Of a stretch of DNA of 64,000 nt, positions 48,798-59,990 are shown one piece after another (positions within the stretch are counted from its first letter, which is position 1; each line of letters begins with the position of its first letter). The position numbers were made by a program, and so were the translations under genes. The DNA is from Melampsora larici-populina 98AG31 (Eukaryota; Basidiomycota; Pucciniomycetes; Pucciniales; Melampsoraceae): assembly GCF_000204055.1 (NCBI RefSeq), contig NW_006768795.1, forward strand, positions 687,242-751,241, in the 5' to 3' direction. Below the pieces are notes generated by a model that saw nothing but the letters and a program-made list of their open reading frames with translations, was not told where the DNA came from and searched no databases.

Positions 48798-49263
48798 AAC
48801 GTGACCCGCCCTCCTTCAGGGTGATAATAACTCTCAAAGACTCGTTACTCTAGGATTTGGATCATTGAAGACATAAGGAATTTATCTCATCTATTGCAAA
48901 TATAGCTTTGGCGATAATCTTCAAGTCTATTTTGACGCCCAGCATCTGCTATACATTTCTTCACATCCAATATCTCATCAGAGCTTCATAATCCTCAATT
49001 AGCTCAGTGGCCAAATCTCAACCATCTCTGCCGGGGTTCGAGCTTTCAATCTGTGGTATCTGAGCACTGCTGAAAAAATCTTACAATACCGATTCTTAAC
49101 TCAGGGTGCCCCGAGTTGATCGTTAAAAGCTCTCACTTTGGTCACAGCAGTCTTGTGTCCTTCTTGGGAAAAAACACCTCCAAAAACTCATCAAAAATCA
49201 CCGGACATTTTTCTCTTTTCAATTGAATCAGCTAACGAGCTTGTTGAAGGGTAAAGGCCCAAT
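48798..49263. other. Intergenic upstream of the seven-helix gene
   Basis: AT-rich. It contains a tRNA-like A-box/B-box pair near 48997-49052 that does not fold as a tRNA. Nothing else is seen. Confidence 0.4.
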
Positions 49264-50875
49264 ATGGCCCAGCAAATCATAAGAGAACGTATTCTGGAGT
49301 ATCATTCGGACGTTGGGGGTGCTTGGGGAGCAGCATACGCCGTTGGTACGCCTATCTCGTAAGTCTGAAGCCATAAAAACCTAGAATATATTTCCCTTAT
49401 TCACAAGTACGAGCCACTAAGTCTGAAGCCCTCGTATTGATCTATTACGCAAACATCGGACGTGTGAATAGTGCACTTGTCACAGGAATCTGTGTTGCAT
49501 TGGCAGTCGAATACTTTCACGGTTTTCCTCGAGATTGCACGAGGATCCGAGCCTCGGTGATTGTTGTGGTAGCCACCACGGTGGTCGGGTTATTTTTATC
49601 AATGGATGTATGTTTTTCCGCGCTAAGAACATTTCCACTCTTTGCACTCCTTCATACCTTGAGGTCTCATGATTGAGGCGCTGAGTGAAGTCTTGTACTG
49701 ACGCATCCACTCCATTTCAATTTGATGCAACTTTTAATAGCTTACTTATCTTCGTTTGGTCGCAAACGAGACCCCTCCAGGAGGTATGATTTCTCCGAGA
49801 GACAATATATATCTGGACCTCACAGATCACCAGCCTGATCAAACCCTGCTCGCTTCTGTTGCAGGTTTTGGTGATATTCCATGGCAAGATGATGCAGTGG
49901 CTTTAGTTTGCGGGTTTGTGCTTTTTCAACGCATCTGGTCTATTTCACACGTGTCTGATCCAAATTTGTGATTGTGCAGAATCTGCCAGCTCATATGCAG
50001 CGCATATTTTGCCTAGTTGAGTCACTCTTAATCGCATAGCCTTGCTAGTTATTCGGAACACTAATCAATAATAAATTGGTTGTTTTCAGCTCTGCTTACT
50101 GTGTTGCAGTTCGAAAAAGACTATTGATCCTTTGGTGTGGTATTCTGATGGCAATCATATTTCTCAGCACATTTTTTCGTGCTATAATTGGGCTAGCACC
50201 GACCGACTGGTTTGACGGTGCAGTACGCCGGAGTTTCCTGTTTAATTTCTTGCAGCAGACCGTTGAACCTTTTTCAATGACTGTCTCAGGTCCTGTGCCC
50301 GAGGATGACCTTCCTCTGGCTAATGTGGGTTCACTTTTCTGTTTTCAATAGCCAGTACGCAGGCTAATAGGGATGTCTCTCTGAGCAGAAGCTCCCTTTT
50401 GCTAGATATCGGCATCGCAATGACTATCCTGTCACATTTGCGACGACCTCGTCACAGTCAGCTTCATCAGACTATCTTACCATCACACGGTACCGGGCCC
50501 CCTTGTAGAATTGGACTTTCACCTCTTACCCAAACCCTTAATCTTTTGCCAAGCACCGGTCGCCCGTCTGCTCCGCTTTTGAGCCGACTCCTTACTACGA
50601 TACTCACATCATTTTCTCTCACCGCAATCCTGATGTTCTCTCTGCTTATACTTGTGGTGGCCATGCACGGTACCGAGTTCGACCCCCGCTTTCCTAAAGC
50701 CACTGGCATTTTTACCGCTCTTCGACTTCTCACCACACCTACATATGCTGTCACTTTCCTTTACACCCTGAACAGAAGAAAATACAATGTGGCACCAACA
50801 GCACCAGCCTTTAGGCGCCCAGAATTAGAAATGCAGCTTCTTTCTTCCTCAGGAGTAGGCAATTGGGTTCGTTGA
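49264..50875 (+). CDS. DUF6534-like seven-helix membrane protein
   Basis: Exons from 49422 on keep frame: 49422-49607, 49741-49783, 49865-49913, 49980-50015, 50090-50324 and 50363-50875. A first exon starting MAQQIIRERI (49264-49358) is plausible, but its phase does not join cleanly to the second, so the N-terminus is unresolved. Hydrophobic segments include SALVTGICVALAVEYF, RASVIVVVATTVVGLFLSM, LLILWCGILMAIIFLS and LTSFSLTAILMFSLLILVVA. The end reads ALRLLTTPTYAVTFLYTLNRRK. A polar cytosolic tail follows. This order, with the final helix followed by LYTLNxR, fits the basidiomycete DUF6534 integral-membrane family. Function unknown. Confidence 0.75.
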
Positions 50876-51776
50876 AATTTTCCTCCTATCTGTATCAGCT
50901 TAAAAATACTGAAATGCCCGTATATCAGCCTACGTTCTTTACTACGCTGCCAGCTCCAGGTCAGGATCGAGATATCCGCAGTAAAGCTATAGCATTAGGA
51001 TGGACAACATGGACATCTCTTCGACGGTATCCTTTCCGTCGCGCTTCCGCCCCGCTACCTCCGCCTATCCATGCCTCAGAGGGTCAACTTGATTCTATAT
51101 ATCACACCAAAAGAGGGCCTTACAATATCCTATACCCAACCGCGCAAGGAGGCATTGTATTTCAATTTTAGTCTCTATATTTGTTTTATTTTACTTTATC
51201 TCACATTATTCAATGCTCTTTCTGGAGTTATGTCCATATGTCAGACTCACATGGAGCGATCAGACTTTGATAGTATTTATTGCAGATTTACTGTAACAGT
51301 CTTTTTATTATCATAACACATCTCTAATATATATATATATCTCATAGCCTTTTTTCCTGATAATTTCTTGTGGGAATAGAAACTCCGTGTCCACATGTAA
51401 AAAACATGTCTTCTGCTTTGAGTCCTCGTCGGTCGAATGTCCAATTCAGACGATTGCATATAGCTTCAATCCATTGTTGTGAGGTCATGTTTGTGATGAG
51501 GTTGATGCTTGCACAAAGGAAAAATGCAAAAACAAGTCATACTGCGACAAGGCCAAAACCACTACTAGGAGACACCAGACAGGTTAAACCTGGTGCAGAG
51601 AATTGAGAGACAACGTCTGAAAGTCATTGTTTGGCACCTAAAATGACGATCAACGCACACCATGATCAAATGCGAGAAAATGGTCCTGTCATCTCTGGCT
51701 GATAACACAGGACAAAACCACTCCAAGGTCGTTGAACACCCTCCGAGGCTACGTTTGAATCTTGCTGAACCCATAC
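50876..51776. other. 3' flank of the seven-helix gene
   Basis: AT-rich, with a short (AT)n near 51327-51340. No gene is supported. Confidence 0.4.
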
Positions 51777-52220
51777 CTGCTGCTTGGTGCTCGGTTCAGA
51801 ATCACAAGGCCAACTTTGGTTTGTGAAGGCCGACAAAATAGAATCGACCCGTCTCTGGACCAGCACTGCCAACTTAAGGGTCGGGTCGTAAATTTACACC
51901 CCAAAGTGACGGATGACCGTTTGCTGCTTGGTGCTCGGTTCAGAATCACAAGGCCAACTTTTAGATTAACAGGCACCTCTGATTCTTGTACTCGACTAGA
52001 TGACTTACTTTTCTGGTGTACTAGTCTCCACTTTGTAATGTTCAGATAGTGTAACATGCAATCAAGCAAATTCGCACTTTAAAAAAAAAAAAAAAAAAAA
52101 AGGCCAACTTTGGTTTGTGAAGGCCGACAAAATAGAATCGACCCGTCTCTGGACCAGCACTGCCAACTTAAGGGTCGGGTCGTAAATTTACACCCCAAAG
52201 TGACGGATGACCGTTTCCAG
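51777..52220. repeat. Duplicated 118-bp block separated by a poly-A-ended segment
   Basis: GGCCAACTTTGGTTTGTGAA onward to GATGACCGTTT occurs at 51809-51922 and again, almost identically, at 52102-52217. The preceding word, GCTGCTTGGTGCTCGGTTCA plus GAATCACAAGGCCAACTTT, also occurs twice (about 51779 and 51923). The second block is preceded by a run of about 20 A (52081-52100). The poly-A junction suggests retroposition or a processed transcript. Confidence 0.88.
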
Positions 52221-52799
52221 AATCCGGCTGAGCTTCGCCTCCGGGCCAAGCTGACCAGGTGAGGGCTTTGGTCGTCAAGGTCTTTAAGAACGCTTCTTAA
52301 AACCTCCGCTTGACCAAGCCATGTTGAGCTCAAGGTTGCAGGCACAGAAGCGTTTTAGACGATGGTGATGACCCACGGAACTCGGACACGTGCAGGCTCT
52401 CTCTATCGTGGCCATCTTCGTGTCTTTGTCTTTTTCGTGTCGATTCGGATGAGGCAGGCATAGTAGGGACTGGGCGAAGCGCTGCAAAAATCCAATTCAA
52501 CCGTAGTTGAAATACTATCGCAAGCAATCCAGCCCCTGTGAATCAATATCAAAATTCCCTATTTTTATTAGTCAACTTCAGAGACTAAAAAAAATAGGGT
52601 GGCGCATAGCCGGTTGCCATCATCTGATGGGCTCTCCAATCCAAAACTTCCTACTCCTCAGCCAAAAGCCTTAGGCTGACCGCATCAGGATTGCCTGATA
52701 TACCTTTCACAGATAAGGCTGTGGCCCTGAGCTCTCCGGTGGTGGTGCCCACGGGGAGCCCGAAAAGGAGGCATGAAGAAAAACATACCAGCACCTCAT

Positions 52800-53470
52800 G
52801 AAGAACCCCTTGCGAGATAGACGTTGGAACATCCTATAGAAGTTGAGCAAGCAATCGGGTCTGTGGGAATATGGCCTTGGGAATGAACCCGGACTCAGCT
52901 TTGTCATCCCAATGAGATTTTGAACGGGGCACTTGGACATGCGAAAGGTCAGTGATATGTTCCTCCTGTTTAAATCTCTTCGGACAACTTCCTTGCTATA
53001 CTTGCGCTAATAGGGACTGGGCGACGTTTTGACGGACAGAGGATTCCGCCACTCGATTTAGCCCAAGAGTACAATGGAAGTTGTCCGAATTGATTTCAAC
53101 AGGAGGTATCACAGATAATTTTCCAGCCCCGAATCCCAGTCAAAACCTCTTTGGAACTAAGCTGAGCCCCGGATCAATCCGACTCCTGACTTGCCCCCGG
53201 TCAGATTACCAAAGACCCGAATACTGCACCAAGATCGTTGACAAACAAACGGTCAGACTGAGCTGAGCCTCCTCCGCATTTATGTGGTTGTTGACACTGA
53301 ATCCTTTCATCTTCAATCATCATAGCACACCGACTTCAATATAGAGTCTTGCCTCTACCTTGCACATGTAAGTTCCACTCGAATCATTGTGATACTAGTT
53401 TATTGGTTTTTAGTCTGATTGTTTCTTGGCTCATCGTATCTTAGGACTTTTCAGCGCCTATCTCGCAAGG
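52800..53470. repeat. Inverted duplication inside the left arm of the Harbinger element
   Basis: Minus-strand 52940-52800 and plus-strand about 53135-53470 are diverged inverted copies. Both read QNL(I)G then TKLSPGS, and later FQRLSRKGF. The plus copy leads into the transposase gene; the minus copy is truncated. Confidence 0.75.
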
Positions 53471-54618
53471 GCTTCAACCGATCTCGCCCCAATGATCCAA
53501 TGCGAGTCCTTCCTTTATGGCTCGTGGCCAATCTTGCGGTTCGAGCACGTATCGCGCAACAGGCCCTAGAAGATCCATTAAAACGCCGAATCCTGTACGA
53601 CGGTCATGCTCGCATCAATGTCCTGACATGGACACCTGGGGTCTGTTACATGACCACTCGATTTTGGCCCCCCGAAATTATCTCACTGCACCACCTACTC
53701 GCCTTCCCTCAGTCAATTACTCTGGACAACGGCTGCATAGAATCAGGACTCACAGCACTGGCCATGTTGTTAGCCCGACTGGCAGTTCCCAGCCGCCATT
53801 TTGATCTAGCGGGTATTTTCGGACGAGAACGTAGCATCATTGGGAGGATTGTAAGGTATGCTCAGGAGTGGGTCAAATCAAACTGGTGCCACTTACTCAA
53901 GTGGAATCCACGCCGTCTGAACTCCGCTCGTCTGGAAGAATATGCGCGCTCTTTGGTCATTGCAAAAAATTGTCCAATGGACAACTGCGTTGGGTATATT
54001 GATGGTAACGATATGGTCCCTGTCTTTGTGATCTCATGTGTCTTAGTTTACTGATTGGGATCTTTGGTTTTAGGAACGGTTTGGAAGATCTCTAGGCCAA
54101 AACATTTACAAGCAAGTTTTTACAACGGGCACAAACGCTGCCATGCATTAAAATTTCAGGCGGTCACTACACCTGAGTATGTGTTGTTATTCTCTTAATT
54201 TGTCCCAGTACTGCTAAGCGCAATCATGCTGACTTCATTGAGTGTCCGTTCCGGTTTCAGTGGTTTAACGGTAGACCTCAGCGAAGCGTACGTTGGCTCC
54301 CGTCACGATCAGGCCATGCTGAAGGACACCCAAATTGAAGCCATCCTTCGCCGGCACGCCAAGGGTATGAATGGACAGCAAATGCGACTCTACGGTGATA
54401 AGGGGTATACCGCGACCGATGTGATCATGACACCTTTCCGCGGTCATGAGGATCGAATGGACTTTCAACAAGTTGTCTTCAATAAGGCCATGTCACGATG
54501 TCGTATTGGGGTTGAACATGAGTTTGGAAGGGTGCACAACATATTCAGGCTAACCCAGTATGAAGGCGAGTACCCTGGATTCCAGTCTCTCCCAGCAAGC
54601 TTGTATGTAACTAATTGA
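53445..54618 (+). CDS. PIF/Harbinger-like DDE transposase, probably incomplete at the 3' end
   Basis: Exons 53445-54004, 54074-54176 and 54261-54618 keep frame. They show the first catalytic Asp in YIDGTVWKISRP followed by FYNGHKRCHALKFQAV, the second in LSEAYVGSRHDQAM, then LYGDKGYTATDVIM, and the catalytic Glu in VEHEFGRVHNIFR. This is the DDE_4 (PIF/Harbinger) fold, and the N-terminal half has RSIIGRIVRYAQEW, a helix-turn-helix-like stretch. The reading stops at 54618, but a continuation (NLRFFLNNLNELYHVAVFF, to about 54780) follows in another frame. Either a tiny intron or a frameshift removes the tail. An additional 5' exon upstream of 53445 is likely but not identified. Confidence 0.87.
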
Positions 54619-54783
54619 TTTGCATTTCTGGCCACAGATAACCTGCGTTTTTTCTTAAATAACCTCAATGAGTTGTATCATGTGGCAGTATTCTTCAAAA
54701 ACTGTCTTATATGTCTCGGCCGCGGGCCCGGAAATTCACCCCTTCCACCGCCATCGCTAGCAGAATACCTCGGTCGTATTTAG

Positions 54784-56316
54784 GAGATAACCCTTGTAAT
54801 TTGGTCATTGTAAACCGTGACTTTCAAGTCAGGTCCAATGCAATTTGACCTGACTTTGAGAGACCATACGCCCATCTGAAAGAGAGATTTACATTGACTG
54901 AGGCTATTAAACTTATTCGATAAAAATGATCACCCTGGCTCCTTTATCACCAAAAACACTCACAGATTCTGTTAATTACCACGTCAATAACTTCAACTCA
55001 ATGATTGAACCGATCGACATGTCCTTTCGTGTGCGGTTTTGCTGGTTGGATTAAAGTCATCGAGATTCCTTTTCATATTCAGCTCATTCTATACATCACT
55101 TGTTCTTTCAGTCATTTGGATGATCAAACAGGCAAATTTTCTTCGGAAAGGTATTTCTGAACACATCGATATCAGCTCCAAGCGGACTCTTGCCATTTTG
55201 TTCTTTTGACACCATCAAACTTGATTCAATACGTGAACCACCTTCATCCAAAAGCCTTTCAAATCATATCTCCAGTTGTGTTATCGTTGTTTCAATTACA
55301 CTACACATACCGACTGTCCTTTGTACTCATGTCTGTTGCAGCTGGTATACTTTGACTGAACTCGTTCAATTATCAAAAGCAAACAAATCGGAATAATGCT
55401 GATTTTGATAACTGAGACATCAGTTTTGAGTTTCACATGTCCTGTCGGTCTTTCAGTAAAGCTGTCCAACACTTTCTTTGAAAGTTACTTTGGTCAACCT
55501 TTGATCCATCAAGCACCTTAACACATCTGATTGATCCGAGCTCCAAAATCGAACTGAACTTTCAGATCAAAGTGAGCTTTGAGATTTGACATTTGAGAAT
55601 GTTCTGAGCTTCCAGATTGAACTCGGGATTGAGCTCAATCTGTGCATTTGTGCATTGAGAGCGATCTGACCTTTGAGACCGAACTGTCAAATCAGCTTAG
55701 CTCAAGTAGATATCAGGTTTACAAAGCTGCTTCTGGTTGATCATCACGATCCGATCAAATTGGTTGGAGATGTTGGATCGATACGAGAGAACAGGAGAGA
55801 ACTGCTTGGCCAGGAAACCAATGAATTGTAACTTTTTTTCACAAGTCCCGGGAAGAGAACAGGGTCAAAATAGATGACCCAGTCACAAGGACAACATCTA
55901 CATAATCGCCGTAGTTTAAGGCAAAAAGGATGGGGGTATGTGATGCTCAGATACCGATGACGCTGAATCAATCAGTGTGATCGACAGAAAAATTACCAAG
56001 TGAACAAGGCCACTCTGTAATTGTTCAGGAGTACGATCAACCAGTTTAATTGGCCATGACACAGGGTTTGATTGCTTGGACATGGAGGAGTTCGAGTGGG
56101 GATGGAGACACACTCAAGAGGTCATCAGGGACAAATCAGCAGTAGGATTGTCATTGAAATATCCCAATTAGTCTACTTGGCAAATAGCACAGAGAACTTT
56201 CTGAGCGAGAAAGGTAGCAAATTAGGAGTAGGATAGGCATTGAATTATCTTGATTAGACAAGTTGACAAATAGCACAGAGAACTTTTTGAGTGAGAAAGG
56301 TAGCAAATGACAAATA
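54784..56316. other. Spacer between the two convergent Harbinger genes
   Basis: It contains GAGCTTTGAGA-like degenerate simple repeats (55500-55690) and a duplicated TAGCACAGAGAACTTT(C/T)TGAG word (56185 and 56272). No gene is supported. Confidence 0.6.
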
Positions 56317-58559
56317 CTATTGATTGGAAGTGGCAGGTGAACCGCCTACAAGATGCTTCATCATCGTAGCCAGTACATCATTCATCGAGGTCATTTGCGC
56401 TACAAGGACATCCAATTTTTGGGTAGATGTATTCATCTCAATTGCGCTGATTTTGGATTGAAGTGTGTCTAATGAGTTTTTGGAGGAGTTAACTTGACCT
56501 AGATCAAAATCCAAACGCTGTTTCTGTAAAGCAAGTTCAGCCGATCGATGATCAGCTAGGGACTGAGCTATGAGGCGATCATTTTCGTTTCGTTCGTGAG
56601 CAATGACAAGTTCGCGCTCGTAAAGGTCGTTGATGCGTGTGTTTTGTTCAGCCTGAGCAGCTAAAGACACCTCGTTCCACCTACTAAGCTCGCCAGTGAA
56701 AGCCGTCAATTCATCCGTGCTCGCATTTGCATTGGATGGACTCGATCGTTTCGCTTTTCTTGAGGCACTGGGAGTTGTGTGACCTTCGTCTCCATCGCTA
56801 ACAGAGGCTCTGAGGTTTTGGACGGCCTTGGTTGCAAATTCTTCCCGAACAGCCTCCGCAAGGAGAGAGCGGCCTTTAACCGCCTCGCGTTCCTCCTTAC
56901 AAGCCAATTTAAGAGAACGGCCGGCCTATGTTTTCCGCAATAGAACGAGAGTAACTATATAATAGTCAGAAAGCTAGAGAGTGATAGAGTGATAGAGTGA
57001 AATAGATAAAAAGAAAACTTACTTCCTCCTCGTCCTGAACTGAGCGTATCAAATTGCGCAACTCTTCATCCTCCTCTTCAGTCCCACTGTCCATCTTGCT
57101 CCAGCTTTCGGCAGCTGCAAGCCAAAGCTTGAGCTGAGTGTATCAGAATTGAAGCACTCGACTGTGGGGACTTTCGGAAAGCTCGGCAAACTCCCGATGG
57201 GTTTCTAGATCAGTCTTGAAAACAGTAAAAAGATCAATAAGGGTGTGAACTACACAGTAACGAGATTTTGACTTACTTTTAGCCAGATGGCGCATTCATG
57301 AAAAACTTTACCCTTCTGCCCATTCGACCCAAATGGGCTAAGAGCTTCCAAAGCACGCATGAAAAGCAAATCCAAACGGTCAGGTCGTGCTTTTAGGAAC
57401 TTAAAAGCAGGACCAGATCCGCCTGGAGCCGGAGTCTCATCTTTCACCGAGCGTTTGCGACCAGATCGGGGAGCTGAGGGTCGTCCAGAAGGAGTTACAA
57501 TGGATGTGTCAAGAACATCGGGCTCAGATGCCGCTCGGTCCAAATCCTTCTCCGCCTCATCCAAAGCTTGCTCGTAATACCCCAGAATGGTGCGATCGAG
57601 GATGTTGACATGCCTTCGCCACTCGTACAGCGCGTGCACCGGCATCGCCCAGAAGTTGGGACACTGAGCCACTTCAGATATGTTGGTCATCTTGGTTACC
57701 GCACCATTGCTAGTAGAAGCCAAAGAGGTGGAAAACCTAGATATTGGATTGTCCAAACAAACATCAGTACACAGTGATAAGAGAAAAAACAACATAGATT
57801 ACTAACCCAATACTCGGATTAAGACTATTCAAGCCGGAGGGCCATCATTTGAAAGAAATTGATCACAGAAGATAGTCAGAAAGTTTACTCGTTTAAAGGA
57901 AATAGATTGAAGAATGTACGGGGAATAGACTTGATTGGGCCCATCAAGTGGTACTGTTCCGGTACTTGTTTGAGACCTAGACAAACATGATGCACAACAT
58001 TTAAAAGGAATGGTATGATAGTCAGAGAGAATCAACATCAAAGGAAAAGCCATAGAGAATGGAATGGAAGGCAGTGCTTACGTTGCAACTCGCTTGTTAA
58101 CATGTTGTACTGGACTGCTGGGTGCCGGTCTTTTCAAACTAGATCTCACCGACTTGAGTGATGAAACTGGGCCCGTTTGGGTACCAGGGCTTGCTGGATG
58201 ATCAGGAACGGCGGGGATCTTGGCTGGTACTCGAGCTGGCAGACACCATCCGTTTTCCTCGACCTCACGCACCGTATAGAACTCGCCTGGAGCTACTTGA
58301 ACCACTGGCCAGGGAAAAGGTAACACATCGGTCAGCTGGGAAGCCCGTAAGACAGTATAGGACGGAAACATGAAACTCACAATTGTCTGGGGGATGACGC
58401 GAACCCAAATGCATTGGTGAATTTGACACTGACCCCTGCCACGGCTATGGGAAAGTCAGCTGAATTATTGCAATGGTAAAACTGATCGAATTCCACAAAT
58501 CAACTCACTCTACCATCAATTGCACTGAAACTCCCGCCCATTTCGCCGATATATCCATT
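56317..58559 (-). pseudogene. Harbinger accessory protein gene (SANT-like), with one in-frame stop
   Basis: It starts MDISAKWAGVSVQLMV (58559) and proceeds through about eight exons. In order: WVRVIPQT; FPWPVVQVAPGEFYTVREVE with a Pro/Ser-rich basic linker; CPNFWAMPVHALYEWRRHVN; an acidic stretch with a basic nuclear-type motif RSGRKRSVKDE; and ALEALSPFGSNGQKGKVFHE, which resembles the SANT/Myb-like module of Harbinger second proteins. The last exon carries a coiled-coil-prone C-terminus rich in Glu/Gln/Leu, ending GGSPATSNQ. Every splice is in phase, but the exon at about 57210-57025 has an in-frame TGA at 57143-57145 (after SRVLQF). It is either a recent nonsense mutation or a missed small intron. 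The role would be DNA binding and nuclear import of the transposase. Confidence 0.75.
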
Positions 58560-59268
58560 GCATCTCGATTCTTGGTGATTCATTATGAAATATTGAAAGA
58601 AAAAGATACTTTGAGTGATCAAATAAGAAGTTAACTTGTATTAAATCAAAAATAAGATAAGGTATCCAATATAAAATTGAGTCAAGGCCTTATCTGAAAA
58701 AAAGGACGGTGGTTAACTTGGAAGACATCCATCCTCGGTCTCAAGCTGGCCTGTCTTATACCCGAAAAAACATTAGTTTGGCAGTCACAACCTAGAGAGA
58801 CCAAACAGAAAGGCTCACCTAAGAGGATGCCCACACGCATGGGCCTGTGTGTGGCTGATGCAGAAGCCAAGCGGGATCAAGAGGAAGGAGACATCCATCG
58901 TAAACCAAACGAGTTGTGCCGGATGAGGACCAAGAGCCAAAGGAACACATCCTGATCCGGCTCCCCGGTGGGCACACCCACGGGATTCCCCGGTGCCACA
59001 GGTCAGTCTGTGAAAGGTATATAAGCCTATCTGGGAGGCTATCCCGAAGCGTTTGCCAGGGGCTTTTGGCTGGGCAGGGGAGGAAATTTTGAACAGAGAG
59101 CTCATCAGATGGTTGGATGCCACTGTGCGCCACCCTATTTTTTTTAGTGCCAAAAAGTTGACTAATAAAAATTGGGAAATTTGATATTGACTGAACAGCG
59201 GCTGAACTGCTGAGAAGAATATTTCAACTACCGTTGAATTGCAACTTTGCAGAGCGTCGCCCAGTCCC

Positions 59269-59990
59269 TAATTCAGGTGGCAAAATCCTGTGCTCGTCCG
59301 TGTTGAAGCCTATATGTGTGTTACAGTCCTAGACTACAATCCTGTATACGTAGTAGCATATCCTTGTAGCGGGGTTAGGTTAGATCACTTATATAGCCTC
59401 GCTCCACCCGGTTCTTTCCTTTCTTCACTATCGAAGATTGGATTAGTTCTCGGACCGGGTGAAGCGACGAGCGCTGACCTTTAGCTTTAACAGGTTACAC
59501 TGCGAAGATAATGTAGTTTTCCAAGGTGAAAAATAATTAAATTTTACCCCAAAATGATTGATAAATTCAATTCTTTTTCATCTTGAGAAAACATACTTGC
59601 AAAAGAATTGTTTATCTTGATAATTCCAACAGGCTGATAGACAGGCCATTTAAGAGGAAATTTATAACCACGTTTTGAACTGCTAAACAAACACATCTCG
59701 TAAGGTGTATTCTATACTGTGATATGTCCACTCATTTGAACATAGTGCCCGATTCCATCCCAGATAAAGCAATTTATATGTGTTACTCAGAGCTGAAAAC
59801 ACAGAGATGTTTTCTGTCCAATCTCCGTTGATACTCTCCCATCATGATCAACTATCTCACTCACGTATCTACTTTCTCTAGTGCAATATCTGTCTTTTCA
59901 AATTTTGTTTAGCATTCCACACTACAATTCAAGTAAAAGCTACAGTTACACAAGAGACAGAGATAAGATTGAAATCAGGTTGAATAATCA
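59269..59990. other. Intergenic between the Harbinger element and the Ser/Pro-rich gene
   Basis: AT-rich with no supportable gene. Confidence 0.4.

Larger units (their letters stand above)
52466..59268. mobile_element. PIF/Harbinger-type DNA transposon, 6.8 kb, ~320-bp inverted arms
   Basis: The left end GGGACTGGGCG (52466) and right end CGCCCAGTCCC (59268) continue as long inverted arms, about 52466-52780 and 58940-59268. Shared words include CAATTCAACgGTAGTTGAAAT, TTTTTATTAGTCAACTT, AAAAAAAATAGGGTGGCGCA and ATATACCTTTCACAG. Inside are a DDE transposase on the plus strand and an accessory gene on the minus strand, facing each other, the usual two-gene content of Harbinger elements. TA flanks both ends; a full TWA duplication is not exact. 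A third copy of the terminus (GGGACTGGGCGACG) sits at 53013. Confidence 0.88.

Noticed and set aside
48990..49060. tRNA-like A box (TTAGCTCAGTGG) and B box (GGGTTCGAG)
   Set aside because: The acceptor stem and the T-arm stem do not pair and no anticodon arm forms; at most a decayed tRNA-derived fragment.
54465..54668. Minus-strand ORF across the Harbinger transposase
   Set aside because: Antisense shadow of the conserved catalytic exon.
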